Positions 37,991-45,255 of a stretch of DNA of 64,000 bases are shown in pieces (the stretch's first letter is position 1; every line of letters starts with the position of its first letter). Location: assembly GCF_042849255.1 (NCBI RefSeq), contig NZ_AP026866.1, forward strand, positions 310,001 through 374,000, given 5' to 3'. The stretch comes from Oceaniferula spumae. GTDB lineage: Bacteria > Verrucomicrobiota > Verrucomicrobiia > Verrucomicrobiales > Akkermansiaceae. The notes under the pieces are model-generated. The model searched no databases. It was not told where the DNA came from and was given only the letters and a program-made list of their open reading frames with translations. The position numbers and the translations under genes were made by a program.

Positions 37991-38026
37991 TTTGGTTTTC
38001 TGTTTGGTTTTCTGTTTGGTTTTGTA
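37991..38026. repeat. 12-bp tandem repeat in the DUF932 leader
   Basis: Two exact units of TTTGGTTTTCTG (37991-38002, 38003-38014) and a third differing at its last bases (38015-38026) end 3 bp before the DUF932 start codon. On the transcript this is an A/C-rich stretch without a Shine-Dalgarno sequence. Confidence 0.85.
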
Positions 38027-38032
38027 ATGAAA

Positions 38033-38076
38033 AAGGCCGCATTCTCGCTCCTGTCAGGGAGTCCGGATGCGGCCTT
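38033..38076. terminator. Terminator after the small membrane-protein gene
   Basis: Perfect 10-bp arms (38033-38042 and 38067-38076) enclose a 24-nt loop. Four A residues precede the left arm, so on the minus strand the stem is followed by a short T-run, 21 bp after the 48-aa gene's stop. Confidence 0.7.
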
Positions 38077-38096
38077 GCGGTTTTGTTGTTTGCCGG

Positions 38097-38243
38097 TCAG
38101 CGCTTGCGTCCCGCCAGGTTGATTAGACCGGCGAGCAACAGGAGGGCCAGCATGACGCCCCACAGGTCCTTGATAGCCCAGAGCGTCAGTGCTCCGAGGG
38201 ATACAAAGCTGAAGAGGCTGATTATGGCGTTGGTCGGGTTCAT
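38097..38243 (-). CDS. 48-aa membrane protein
   Basis: A short reading frame encodes a 48-residue protein, MNPTNAIISLFSFV and onward, made almost wholly of two hydrophobic stretches around a central LWAIKDLWG turn and ending in a basic GRKR tail. This predicts a two-pass membrane peptide. It follows the small lipoprotein gene by 12 bp at the end of a four-gene operon. It resembles small phage-type membrane proteins but I cannot assign a family. Confidence 0.55.
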   Translation of the reverse strand: MNPTNAIISLFSFVSLGALTLWAIKDLWGVMLALLLLAGLINLAGRKR

Positions 38244-38255
38244 GGCATTGCGGGG

Positions 38256-38465
38256 TCAGTGGTTTCCATTGCGGGCAATCAGGCCGACGGTGACGATCAC
38301 CGCGACTCCGACCAGCGCATAGCTTTGAACCTTCATGCCTTCGCCGATCGGTTGGTAGTCCGGGGCGTTGACAACGACGGGTGGCGGCGAGTCCTGTTTC
38401 TTTTTGCTGCAACCGGTGCAGCTCACAAACATGGCCAGTGTCGCGAAAAGGAAGGCGTTTCTCAT
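38256..38465 (-). CDS. 69-aa lipoprotein with C-terminal membrane segment
   Basis: The product starts MRNAFLFATLAMFVSC and continues TGCSKKK, a lipoprotein signal with two candidate cysteines. A Pro/Val-rich stretch (SPPPVVVNAPDYQP) follows, then a C-terminal hydrophobic segment (YALVGVAVIVTVGLIA). The ATG overlaps the stop of the nuclease gene by 4 bp, which supports this start over a longer frame and implies coupling. The combination of a small lipoprotein and a tiny membrane protein recalls phage spanin-like pairs, but that is only a suggestion. Confidence 0.65.
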   Translation of the reverse strand: MRNAFLFATLAMFVSCTGCSKKKQDSPPPVVVNAPDYQPIGEGMKVQSYALVGVAVIVTVGLIARNGNH

Positions 38466-39310
38466 GACGCATCCCCGTTCCCGTGCTCCGCGCCGCCCTG
38501 CCAGTTCTTGCACTGCGAGAGGTATTCACATCCCGAGCACATGAACGACGGCGACGGTGTGCAGTCCCCGGCTTTCACCGAATCCACATACTGATGCATG
38601 AGGGCGATGACGTTGCCGATCTCACGGTCAGACATGCTGCCGAACTCGGAGACACAGACCTTGGGCACCTTGGTCTTCACCAGATGATGAAGCTCGATGC
38701 CCAGTTCCCTGGTCCCGGTGCAGTGGCGGTACAACAGGGCGTAGATGCCCAGCTGCGTGCCGTGCACGTGTCCCGCGCTGTTTTGCGAGGGAGACTTGGC
38801 GGCGGTCTTGAAGTCGACGATACGGCCTCCCCCGCGAACGAGGTCGACAATGCCGATGACCGTGGGCAGACCCTCGATCTCAGCTTCAAGCCGCACCTCG
38901 ACACCGGCTATGTCCTCGTCCTCCTCGATCACGGCGGCATCGAGATAGGCAGTCACAAGTTCCCACGCCTTGTCGCGCAGGTCGTCGTGCTCCTTGTCCG
39001 ATTTCCACGGCACGGTATTCTCCACCTGCTCCTTTTCCCACGAGTGGAAGAAGGCAGCATGCAGATCATTCATCGTGTAGGGTTTCCTGTCCCATCGCCA
39101 CAGGTTCCATTGCTGGAGAGTGGCGTGCACGACCTTGCCCAGATGCATCGCCGGCGACGGTTCCGACGGGATGTTGGCAACGTAGCGGAAGTAATGTTTC
39201 CTCCTGCATTGTTGCCAGCAACTGAGTCGTGACGCCGAGATGTAGTCCAGAGCCCGTCCGTAGTTTCCCCGGGCGGAGGTGTCGGTGGTCGGGTTGAGAG
39301 TGGAGATCAT
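38462..39310 (-). CDS. PD-(D/E)XK nuclease, Cas4/RecB-like
   Basis: The 282-aa product belongs to the PD-(D/E)XK nuclease superfamily of RecB/Cas4 type. It opens with the YISASRLSCWQQCRRKHYFRY box, followed by a GKVVHATLQQW helix with the motif I His. The catalytic core is GIVDLV (Asp), then GRIVDFKTA (Asp and Lys), then QLGIYALLY (motif Gln/Tyr). The C-terminus has a Cys cluster (MCSGCEYLSQC) fitting an iron-sulfur cluster with the early Cys residues. The start at 39310 overlaps the upstream stop by 4 bp. No cas genes or CRISPR array are present, so recombination or replication is the likelier role. Confidence 0.9.
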   Translation of the reverse strand: MISTLNPTTDTSARGNYGRALDYISASRLSCWQQCRRKHYFRYVANIPSEPSPAMHLGKVVHATLQQWNLWRWDRKPYTMNDLHAAFFHSWEKEQVENTVPWKSDKEHDDLRDKAWELVTAYLDAAVIEEDEDIAGVEVRLEAEIEGLPTVIGIVDLVRGGGRIVDFKTAAKSPSQNSAGHVHGTQLGIYALLYRHCTGTRELGIELHHLVKTKVPKVCVSEFGSMSDREIGNVIALMHQYVDSVKAGDCTPSPSFMCSGCEYLSQCKNWQGGAEHGNGDAS

Positions 39311-39786
39311 CTCTGGCCTCCCTTCTTTTTCCGGTCTTGCAACTGCTGCTGAATGATCAGGTCGATCAGACCGGACGCCTCCAGCTTGTTGAGCTGCGGC
39401 ACGCTCTTGCGAAAGCGTTGCTTGGCGAGTTGCTCGACATCGTTCTTGTCCAGGTTGTTTTCCCCGATGAGTTTGAGGATCAGCTCCTGCTGTTTCGGAG
39501 AGCACTGCCAGTCGCAGTGTCGGGCGATGGGCAGGACGTTGACGGGCTGAACGGTGTCGGCTTGCCGGGCCGGGGTTTCCATGCCGTAGTCGTGGGGTGG
39601 AACGAATCCGGTCTGCCGGATCTGTTCGTCGACGTTGGTCTGGAGGTTGTTATACAGACGCTCAGCTTCGTGGGCGATGTCGTCGGTGGTGTTCAGTTCG
39701 GTCTCGACGGAGACGCTGAACTGGTGCGACGAGTAGCCCGGAAGACCGAGACGCTTGCTGTAGTTTGCTATGAGTTTCACAGCCAT
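39307..39786 (-). CDS. Unknown 159-aa phage/plasmid-type protein upstream of the nuclease
   Basis: The product begins MAVKLIANYSKRLGLPGYSS and has an HQFSVSVETEL strand followed by a helix with DDIAHEAERLY. A poorly structured middle and a conserved-looking C-terminal helical domain (SPKQQELILKLIGENNLDKN, then FRKSVPQLNKLEASGLIDLI) come next. A good ribosome-binding site (AAGGAA, 8 bp upstream) fixes the start. It is the first gene of the operon with the Cas4/RecB-like nuclease. Such pairs occur on plasmids and prophages, so a role in DNA recombination or single-strand binding is plausible but not shown by a motif. Confidence 0.75.
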   Translation of the reverse strand: MAVKLIANYSKRLGLPGYSSHQFSVSVETELNTTDDIAHEAERLYNNLQTNVDEQIRQTGFVPPHDYGMETPARQADTVQPVNVLPIARHCDWQCSPKQQELILKLIGENNLDKNDVEQLAKQRFRKSVPQLNKLEASGLIDLIIQQQLQDRKKKGGQR

Positions 39787-39834
39787 GGTGTTGGTTCCTT
39801 TCTTGTTGGTTGTTATGTATCCCTCCCATGCACG

Positions 39835-39866
39835 AAAAAAGCCGTGATCCGGGGGTGGATCACGGC
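39835..39866 (-). terminator. Leader terminator/attenuator upstream of the nuclease operon
   Basis: Perfect 10-bp arms (39841-39850 and 39857-39866) with a 6-nt loop are followed on the minus strand by six T residues (39835-39840). It sits only 48 bp before the operon's first start codon, on the same strand. It is either a terminator for an unseen upstream transcript or an attenuator in the leader. Confidence 0.7.
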
Positions 39867-40442
39867 GCTGGCGCGGAGGGGTTTGATGTGAGAGACAGTC
39901 TCGTCCCTCACATTTGTATATAACGTGGCATGGCCGACTATTGCGTTTGTGCCCGGGGGGGCGGTGGGTGTGGATGGGCCGCCCGCTTCCAGACGGCTGG
40001 ATTGCGTGTGGTGGAAACCGATCATCCATCTTGACCTGAGCGGTCAGGGATCTAACTTGGGACGGTGTGTTTCATCTCGTATGCCCACCTCAGTGTTGTG
40101 ACCGATTGACAAGGTTTTTGCCCGGACCCGGCAAATCGACCAGAGGCGGAGGCACGGCTACAGGTCGTCCGGAGGGCTTGTGACACCACCTCCGGGCTTG
40201 TTGTCCCAGATGTGACAGGGAGCGAATACCGGTTCGGCAGCCGTCGTGAGTCGGAAGGCGGACAACTGATTTACAGTGCGAGGTTGTTTTCTACGGTCTG
40301 CCAGTCTAAACAAGACGCAGAGGGCTGAAGTTGCGACAGAATGTCCCACGATGGTCGATATTTTAGCTGTCACCCTAATTTTTCTATGCGATAGACTGAC
40401 GGTCGTCTATCCCGTAAACTACGACCGGCCGTCCATTTAACT
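39867..40442. other. Gene-free stretch before the cassette array
   Basis: No convincing gene is present in these 576 bp. In an ordinary integron the integrase gene and attI would lie here; I see no remnant of an IntI reading frame. Short inverted segments occur near 40405-40430 just before the first cassette boundary and may be a decayed attC or attI half. The promoter of the minus-strand nuclease operon must lie in the left part. Confidence 0.5.
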
Positions 40443-40485
40443 GTTAGGCTAATAATATTGCGAGAATCAACGTTACTCACTGCAT

Positions 40486-40914
40486 ATGAAATTGATCTGC
40501 AAGCGACTACTCTTGGTTATTTTGATTCTAGCTATCGGGGGTTCGGCTGGGTTTTGGTTAAGATCTATGTATCACCGTTATCCGCTAACCGCTGAATCGC
40601 AAGTCATGCATTACTGCTCGTGCATTGAGGATAACCCCAAATATCAAACATTGGTGCTTAATGCTGCGGAAGAGGTTAATGAATCAATTAATGATAGAAC
40701 ACATGAGTTCATAGATAAGCATGAATTATATCATATGGATTTTGACGCAGTATTTATTCCTATTGGCAACGGCAATTATCGAATTAAAACGTGGTGCTCA
40801 AATCGAACTGATCAGGTGTATAATCTCTATGAAGAATACACAGATTTGGTGGATGAATGCTTGACTCCACATAAGAATGCAATGGATCAGGCTCATGCTG
40901 ATCATGGCGAATAA
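40486..40914 (+). CDS. Cassette 1: unknown membrane-anchored 142-aa protein
   Basis: The product has an N-terminal membrane anchor (LLLVILILAIGGSAGFWL, residues 9-26) with positive residues before it, then a periplasmic or external domain of about 110 residues with four cysteines (YCSCIED; TWCSN; DECL). No family is recognised. The cassette opens at the GTTAGGC core at 40443, and its attC begins 6 bp after the stop codon. AT-rich codon use sets it apart from the GC-rich genes to the left. Confidence 0.7.
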   Translation: MKLICKRLLLVILILAIGGSAGFWLRSMYHRYPLTAESQVMHYCSCIEDNPKYQTLVLNAAEEVNESINDRTHEFIDKHELYHMDFDAVFIPIGNGNYRIKTWCSNRTDQVYNLYEEYTDLVDECLTPHKNAMDQAHADHGE

Positions 40915-40919
40915 AACTT

Positions 40920-41037
40920 GCCTAACAAGTCGCTGCATCCGACCGCTAACCGTCCTGACGCGAGGAGCTGTTTTCCGAGAAAGGCCTTTTAAGATGTTCA
41001 GCTGTTGCTTGGGCGGCGGTTGAGCTAAACGTTAGGT
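40920..41037 (+). repeat. attC1 recombination site
   Basis: The R'' core GCCTAAC (40920-40926) is complementary to the R' that opens cassette 1 (40443-40449). The closing R' core is GTTAGGT (41031-41037). Between them lie the L'' box (CAAGTCGCTGCATCCGACCG) and the facing L' box (GGCGGCGGTTGAGCTAAACG). Confidence 0.92.
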
Positions 41038-41062
41038 AAGAAAAATAATAAGAATCACGAAC

Positions 41063-41350
41063 ATGCCTCTCTCACATTTCAAATGTCTTCAGTGCAATCA
41101 TGCGGAATATGATGAGCGCAAGGTCATGCTTAATACCCGGGCGCTTACATTTTTTGACCTTGATTGGCTGAATGAGGAGGCTTCCGTTAGAGTATGCAGA
41201 AGATGTGGATTCCTTCACTGGTTTCTAGAACCACCTAAGCTGGACACATCAGATCTGATACGTTGCACGCATTGTAATAGTCAGTTGCCATGGGGGGCTA
41301 CTCATTGTGAGAGATGCGGACAGTCACGGCCAAGCGATGAACTATACTGA
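41063..41350 (+). CDS. Cassette 2: 95-aa double zinc-ribbon protein
   Basis: The product contains two zinc-ribbon-like units. The first has FKCLQCNHAEYDE and a distant VCRRCGFLHWF; the second has IRCTHCNSQLP followed by HCERCGQSRP. Each provides four Cys for one zinc. The first unit resembles Zn-ribbon nucleic-acid-binding proteins of the DUF2082 type. The cellular role is unknown. The stop codon lies 8 bp before attC2. Confidence 0.75.
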   Translation: MPLSHFKCLQCNHAEYDERKVMLNTRALTFFDLDWLNEEASVRVCRRCGFLHWFLEPPKLDTSDLIRCTHCNSQLPWGATHCERCGQSRPSDELY

Positions 41351-41357
41351 ATAATGA

Positions 41358-41475
41358 ACCTAACAAGACGCTTCATCCGACGCGATACCGCCCGGGAGCC
41401 AGAAACCATTGTGAGCTAAGATCGTGAATGGTTGCGAATCTGGTTTACAGCGCGCGGTTGAGCTCTACGTTCGGC
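41358..41475 (+). repeat. attC2 recombination site
   Basis: The R'' core ACCTAAC (41358-41364) is complementary to the opening core of cassette 2; R' is GTTCGGC (41469-41475). The central part includes an in-frame ATG (41428) that opens a frame running through R' into cassette 3. Confidence 0.93.
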
Positions 41476-41490
41476 AATAATAAGAAAGAC

Positions 41491-41742
41491 ATGAATATTG
41501 ACCACACAGAGCATATTACCTCGAAAGATGATCTCGCCAGGTTCCTTGATTGCATACTCGATGACCACGCGAAGAATGGTGGCACATGGGAGAATAATGA
41601 TTTACCATCGTTCATCGAGGCTTTGCAGGCGTGGTTACGTGATAATGGTGGATACTATAGGAACATGAATATAGACTATGGTTCCGTTAATCCGTGGAGA
41701 GAGATTAGTGAGGCCTTTTCAGCGGCAAGAATATACGAATAA
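41491..41742 (+). CDS. Cassette 3: 83-aa protein resembling DUF7660
   Basis: The product has a pattern I associate with small DUF7660-type proteins: a starting SKDDLARFLDCILDDHAK helix, a WENNDLPSFIEALQAWLRD segment, GGYYRN, and a final WREISEAFSAARIYE. Its function is unknown; such proteins are frequent in cassettes. The ATG at 41491 is the natural start. An in-frame ATG at 41428 inside attC2 would add 21 residues encoded by the recombination site. attC3 follows after 4 bp. Confidence 0.7.
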   Translation: MNIDHTEHITSKDDLARFLDCILDDHAKNGGTWENNDLPSFIEALQAWLRDNGGYYRNMNIDYGSVNPWREISEAFSAARIYE

Positions 41743-41746
41743 TGTG

Positions 41747-41864
41747 GCCGAACAAGGCGCTTCATCCGACGCGATACCGTCCGTTGTCCGATGAAGTTGC
41801 AGAGCTAAGATCGTGAATGGCTGCGAATCTGTTTTACACGGCGCGGTTGAGCTCTACGTTCGAC
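41747..41864 (+). repeat. attC3 recombination site
   Basis: The R'' core GCCGAAC (41747-41753) is complementary to the opening core of cassette 3; R' is GTTCGAC (41858-41864). It is nearly identical to attC2 over the conserved arms and again includes an in-frame ATG (41817) before R'. Confidence 0.93.
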
Positions 41865-41873
41865 AAAAATAAA

Positions 41874-42401
41874 ATGAATGCATTCCGCGCTCCAGATCAC
41901 CTAGTCGTTCACGAGACTGATCATTGGACGATTAATCATCGTGTGAACTCGGAGCTTCCTGGTTACTTCATGGTCGGATCAAAGATGGATACCAATGACC
42001 TCTCTAGCTTATCGAAGGAAGCATTATTCGAACTAGGGTTACTCCTCGCGAGGCTTCAACAGATCATTACAGAACAACTTTCCCCATCACATTTTTACGT
42101 AGGTCGTTATGGTCACATGAAGGAACATACGATTCACTTTCATGTAATTCCAGTATATGATTGGGTGGCGCGTGCGTTCTACAGTGATGAAAGGTATAGA
42201 GCCTTACGTCAGTTTTACACACCCGGAGTATATGACGATGGAAGTGATTCGACCTTCGATGGTGCTGATATGACTTTGTTCATTTGGAGAGAGTTTTGTG
42301 AGAGTAAGACTCCACCTCAAATTCATGGCCCGACTGTTCAAGAGACTGTGGAGATGGTTCGCAAAAAAATCGTCGAACAAGGCGAAACATCCGACCGTTA
42401 A
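41874..42401 (+). CDS. Cassette 4: HIT-like nucleotide-binding protein
   Basis: The product (175 aa from 41874) has a HIT-family (histidine triad) look. An early HWTINHRVNSELPGYFMV strand pair is followed by a helix with LGLLLARLQQII. A YVGRYGHMKEHTIHFHVIPVY segment, which I split as YVGRYGHMKE and HTIHFHVIPVY, holds the His-x-His pair. HIT proteins hydrolyse or transfer nucleotides; here only two closely spaced His are clear, so catalysis is uncertain. An in-frame ATG at 41817 inside attC3 would add 19 residues. The last residues (EQGETSDR) and the stop are encoded inside attC4. Confidence 0.75.
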   Translation: MNAFRAPDHLVVHETDHWTINHRVNSELPGYFMVGSKMDTNDLSSLSKEALFELGLLLARLQQIITEQLSPSHFYVGRYGHMKEHTIHFHVIPVYDWVARAFYSDERYRALRQFYTPGVYDDGSDSTFDGADMTLFIWREFCESKTPPQIHGPTVQETVEMVRKKIVEQGETSDR

Positions 42402-42488
42402 CCGTCCTGAGTCCGGGACCGTTTTTGAGTTAAAACCATGAATGATTTGCGGCTGTTCTACACGCGGCGGTTGTTCTCTACGTTAGAC
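42372..42488 (+). repeat. attC4 recombination site
   Basis: The R'' core GTCGAAC (42372-42378) is complementary to the opening core of cassette 4; R' is GTTAGAC (42482-42488). The cassette 4 reading frame ends 23 bp inside this site. Confidence 0.92.
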
Positions 42489-42494
42489 AAAAAT

Positions 42495-42866
42495 ATGGGC
42501 GCAACAATATGGATCCAAGCTGAGAATGCTAAAGAAGACGAACACGTAGATGACCTTTCAGTTCTCTGCAAGAAGATGAACCTGCTTGATAGAGCTTGTA
42601 GGAAACTAGGAGTGCGAAAATGGTCAGAATTCCAAGACAACTCTATAATAGCGGAGGAATTTGGGGCAGAAGCAGAACCAGTGTATTCTAATCCAGCCGA
42701 ATTGACCCTTACTATCGAAGCTAGTAGAACTGCTATTGAGGACGGATTGATTCATCTCGATAGCTCGACACAAGAACGTTTGTTGGAAGAATTAGATATT
42801 GCAAGCAAAGTAGTAGAAGAATGCTATTGCTCAGGTATCCGTGCCAGAGTTAAGCTAGTTCCATAG
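42495..42866 (+). CDS. Cassette 5: unknown 123-aa acidic protein
   Basis: The product is small, acidic and soluble with no recognised domain. It reads as mainly helical: DDLSVLCKKMNLLDRACRK, a tryptophan-containing KWSEFQDN turn, and a C-terminal ERLLEELDIASKVVEEC helix. I chose the ATG at 42495, just after the cassette boundary; an in-frame ATG at 42438 within attC4 would add 19 residues. The cassette's opening and closing core sites do not match exactly. Confidence 0.65.
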   Translation: MGATIWIQAENAKEDEHVDDLSVLCKKMNLLDRACRKLGVRKWSEFQDNSIIAEEFGAEAEPVYSNPAELTLTIEASRTAIEDGLIHLDSSTQERLLEELDIASKVVEECYCSGIRARVKLVP

Positions 42867-42893
42867 ACTCCTCGAAGCTGGACTCAAAAAAAA

Positions 42894-43010
42894 AGCTAAC
42901 AAGGCGCTTCATCCGACGCGATACCGTCCGCAGCCAGAAACCATTGAGATCTAAGAACATGAATGGTTGCAAATCTGGTTTACACGGCGCGGTTGAGCTC
43001 TACGTTAGGC
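42894..43010 (+). repeat. attC5 recombination site
   Basis: The R'' core AGCTAAC (42894-42900) and R' GTTAGGC (43004-43010) bound a site whose interior closely matches attC2 and attC3. The R'' is not the exact complement of cassette 5's opening core (GTTAGAC). Confidence 0.9.
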
Positions 43011-43017
43011 CAATAAA

Positions 43018-43344
43018 ATGAACAACAAGCTCTCACACGCTTTTGCTTGGTGGAAGAAGAATTTCGGCCGAGGAATGTATGCAGGAGTAATCACCACTAT
43101 GGCTATGCTGGGATTACAGGTGGCTGCATTGGTTATTGGAGGAATTGCATTGTATGTGTTCCCTAGCCTAGAACAGCCTGAGAATGATGTACTGAGGACC
43201 ATTTTAGCGATTTCCGGATTCGTATTCTTGGGAATTCCGCTATTTGGATTTTTGTTCAGCCATTTTTACGAGCGCGGCGATCAGCCTGAGAGCGACCTCA
43301 TCAGAGAAGACACCGACAGCACACCCGCCCAAAAACAAGCCTAA
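43018..43344 (+). CDS. Cassette 6: two-pass membrane protein, 108 aa
   Basis: The product has two predicted membrane segments (about residues 22-46, with MAMLGLQVAALVIGGIALYV, and 60-84, with ILAISGFVFLGIPLFGFL) and a polar C-terminal tail. No family is recognised. It starts 7 bp after the cassette boundary. The last codons and stop overlap the R'' core of attC6 by a few bases. Confidence 0.68.
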   Translation: MNNKLSHAFAWWKKNFGRGMYAGVITTMAMLGLQVAALVIGGIALYVFPSLEQPENDVLRTILAISGFVFLGIPLFGFLFSHFYERGDQPESDLIREDTDSTPAQKQA

Positions 43345-43464
43345 CAAGGCAGAGCACACCAATCCGCTACCCGTTCCGAGTCGAATTTTTCAGATGATTT
43401 TAGCCCTTAACCCCGAAGTCGAAGCTCGCCCCCGGTAGCGGATGGGTGTCTTATGACGTTCGCT
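43339..43464 (+). repeat. attC6 recombination site
   Basis: The R'' core GCCTAAC (43339-43345) is complementary to the opening core of cassette 6; R' is GTTCGCT (43458-43464). At 126 bp it is the longest site and its interior differs from the attC2/3/5 type. Confidence 0.88.
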
Positions 43465-43468
43465 AAAA

Positions 43469-43843
43469 ATGAAACGATATTCATTCGCGGAATCTATACC
43501 AGAGTTCCAAGACCTGGCTGATGAAGATAAAAAAGCAGCCTTCAAATATGCTTATCTAAAGAAGTTTCGGCATTGGCAGCCATATGTTTGGTTGATTATA
43601 CCTGTAATAGTAGGGACTTGGTTATCAACAATAGTCGGAAGCAACGCAGTCCAGTCCTTAATAGTAGGCATCACTGTTGTATCGGCTATGACATTATCAG
43701 ATTACATGACTAAGCCAATTTTCAAGAAATACCTCCTTAATTATATCCAAATCAAGAAAGATAAATCAAACCAGACATTTGAATCAATTATTTCTAGAAA
43801 AACATCAAAACAAGCCCAACAAGGCGCTTCATCCGACCGTTAA
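43469..43843 (+). CDS. Cassette 7: two-pass membrane protein, 124 aa
   Basis: The product has a charged N-terminus (SIPEFQDLADEDKKAAF), two hydrophobic segments (VWLIIPVIVGTWLSTIVG and LIVGITVVSAMTLSDY) and a basic C-terminal tail. The reading frame ends inside attC7, giving the tail QQGASSDR, similar to those of cassettes 4 and 9. Function unknown. Confidence 0.68.
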   Translation: MKRYSFAESIPEFQDLADEDKKAAFKYAYLKKFRHWQPYVWLIIPVIVGTWLSTIVGSNAVQSLIVGITVVSAMTLSDYMTKPIFKKYLLNYIQIKKDKSNQTFESIISRKTSKQAQQGASSDR

Positions 43844-43929
43844 CCGTCCTCAGCCAGAAACCATTTCAAGGAATTGACCACTCGCGGCCTTCGACCTTGT
43901 CACACCGGCCGGTGAGCTCTACGTTCGCT
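43814..43929 (+). repeat. attC7 recombination site
   Basis: The R'' core GCCCAAC (43814-43820) and R' GTTCGCT (43923-43929) bound the site. R'' is not complementary to cassette 7's own opening core, so it has mutated or the cassette is a recombinant. Confidence 0.88.
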
Positions 43930-43945
43930 GAAAAAACTCCCGTCA

Positions 43946-45220
43946 ATGCCTCGCCATCACAAGTTGAAGAATGTCGCTCTCGTAATCGGGGTGATGCTTG
44001 CCGTAACGTGTCTTGCTCCATGTGAGCAGAAGCTGCCGACTGCCGAGGAGCAATCACTTGCGAGGATCGAGAAGCGTATCGAGGCGGCTTACGACCTATG
44101 GTGTAGCAAGCCAGAAGAGAGTCGCGAGGCGTATGATGCCACTATCCGACAGATTTTTGAGTCCCTGAGTGAGGATGAGATCCGTCTTGTCGCTCAGAAT
44201 ATTGGGTTTGAGTGCGAGAGGGTAGCATACCGGATGTGGGCGAGATTCGACCCTTCCGGAGCGTTGAGGGCGGTTCGTGCATTTGAAGATAAGAACGCCG
44301 ATGAGATCAAGCTCGCTGGAACCGGCCTTGAAGGGGGGCCTGGTGAGGCGATGCAAGAATACGTCTTTGAGATGTATTTGGGTGCGATTGAGGGCTGGTC
44401 AGAAGTTGATCCAAAGGTCGCATGGGAATCCTTCAAGGACAGGAAAGGTTCCTTATCGAACTCATTGGTGATAGATGACTTTGTTTGCGCCTTTTACCGC
44501 GTTCTTTGCGAGCATCTCGCTAAGGTCGATCCGGATCGAGCATTCAATGAACTCATCAGCTTCCGCTCCGATGACTACGAAGAGATGATTGTCGCAAGCA
44601 TGCTGGGAGGATACCTCAGATCCGCTCCACGTGGTCGAGATTGGCGCAAGGAGGTGAATCAACTGCTTGAGCGAGAATGGCGGCACGGTTGGTGGCTCCA
44701 TTCAGAGATTCGCACGGCTCTGATGGGGCGATGGCTTCAAGATGATGCAGAGGCGGCAGAACGCTGGTTTTTAGAGTCCGACATCGAGGGATTGAACTGG
44801 TCGTATCGCGACGATCAAAAGGATAGGAAGATCCGAAACGGCCTCGGAAGTGCTGCGGGATACTGGGCCGCTAGGGATCTCCCTGGTGCTTGGCGTTGGA
44901 TGAAGTCCTACAATGGGCTCAAGAGGAAGGGATTTGGGGCGGCAGTGCTACACGGTGCCGATGTATTTCTTACGAAGCGCGACGCCTATTTTGTTGCTGG
45001 CGGCGGGGTACGCGCATCTCTCTTGGCGCAGGCTGCAAAGCTACCCGAAGAACTTGGTCGCGAAGCATGCATAGCAATGCTTCAAGATGCTGAACCAAAC
45101 GCCGAGTATCTCGACCCCGTGATCGAGCAAAACCGAAGCAGCGAACAAGACGGCGCTGACCAACCCGCTGCCGCTCCGGAGTCGAAGCCTCAAACTGAAT
45201 CGGAGGTGCGCCCCCAGTAG
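43946..45220 (+). CDS. Cassette 8: unknown exported 424-aa protein
   Basis: This is the longest cassette gene. The product has a signal sequence (VALVIGVMLAVTCLAPC), possibly a lipoprotein signal with the Cys near residue 26. The rest is Trp-rich and helical, built of loosely repeated units that contain phrases such as DPSGALRAVRAFED, DPKVAWESFKDR, DPDRAFNELISF, AEAAERWFLE and LPGAWRWMKS. Such repeats recall large verrucomicrobial and planctomycete exported helical-repeat proteins. The last 25 or so residues (from SSEQDGADQPAA) are encoded by attC8 itself and look like an accidental extension. Confidence 0.72.
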   Translation: MPRHHKLKNVALVIGVMLAVTCLAPCEQKLPTAEEQSLARIEKRIEAAYDLWCSKPEESREAYDATIRQIFESLSEDEIRLVAQNIGFECERVAYRMWARFDPSGALRAVRAFEDKNADEIKLAGTGLEGGPGEAMQEYVFEMYLGAIEGWSEVDPKVAWESFKDRKGSLSNSLVIDDFVCAFYRVLCEHLAKVDPDRAFNELISFRSDDYEEMIVASMLGGYLRSAPRGRDWRKEVNQLLEREWRHGWWLHSEIRTALMGRWLQDDAEAAERWFLESDIEGLNWSYRDDQKDRKIRNGLGSAAGYWAARDLPGAWRWMKSYNGLKRKGFGAAVLHGADVFLTKRDAYFVAGGGVRASLLAQAAKLPEELGREACIAMLQDAEPNAEYLDPVIEQNRSSEQDGADQPAAAPESKPQTESEVRPQ

Positions 45221-45246
45221 CTGGTGGCTGGCCTCAAACGTTAGCC
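45140..45246 (+). repeat. attC8 recombination site
   Basis: The R'' core AGCGAAC (45140-45146) is complementary to the opening core of cassette 8; R' is GTTAGCC (45240-45246). At 107 bp it is the shortest site. The cassette 8 frame reads through most of it. Confidence 0.9.
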
Positions 45247-45255
45247 AACAACAAA

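Noticed and set aside
37136..38122. 328-aa plus-strand frame opposite the DUF932 gene
   Set aside because: It is antisense to a recognisable family protein in GC-rich DNA, where long shadow frames are expected; its own translation lacks any natural domain.
38483..39232. 249-aa plus-strand frame opposite the nuclease gene
   Set aside because: It is a shadow of the PD-(D/E)XK gene, whose catalytic motifs are on the minus strand.
38462..39310. CRISPR-Cas locus suggested by the Cas4-like gene
   Set aside because: No repeat-spacer array and no other cas gene were seen anywhere in the window; such nucleases are also common on phages and plasmids.
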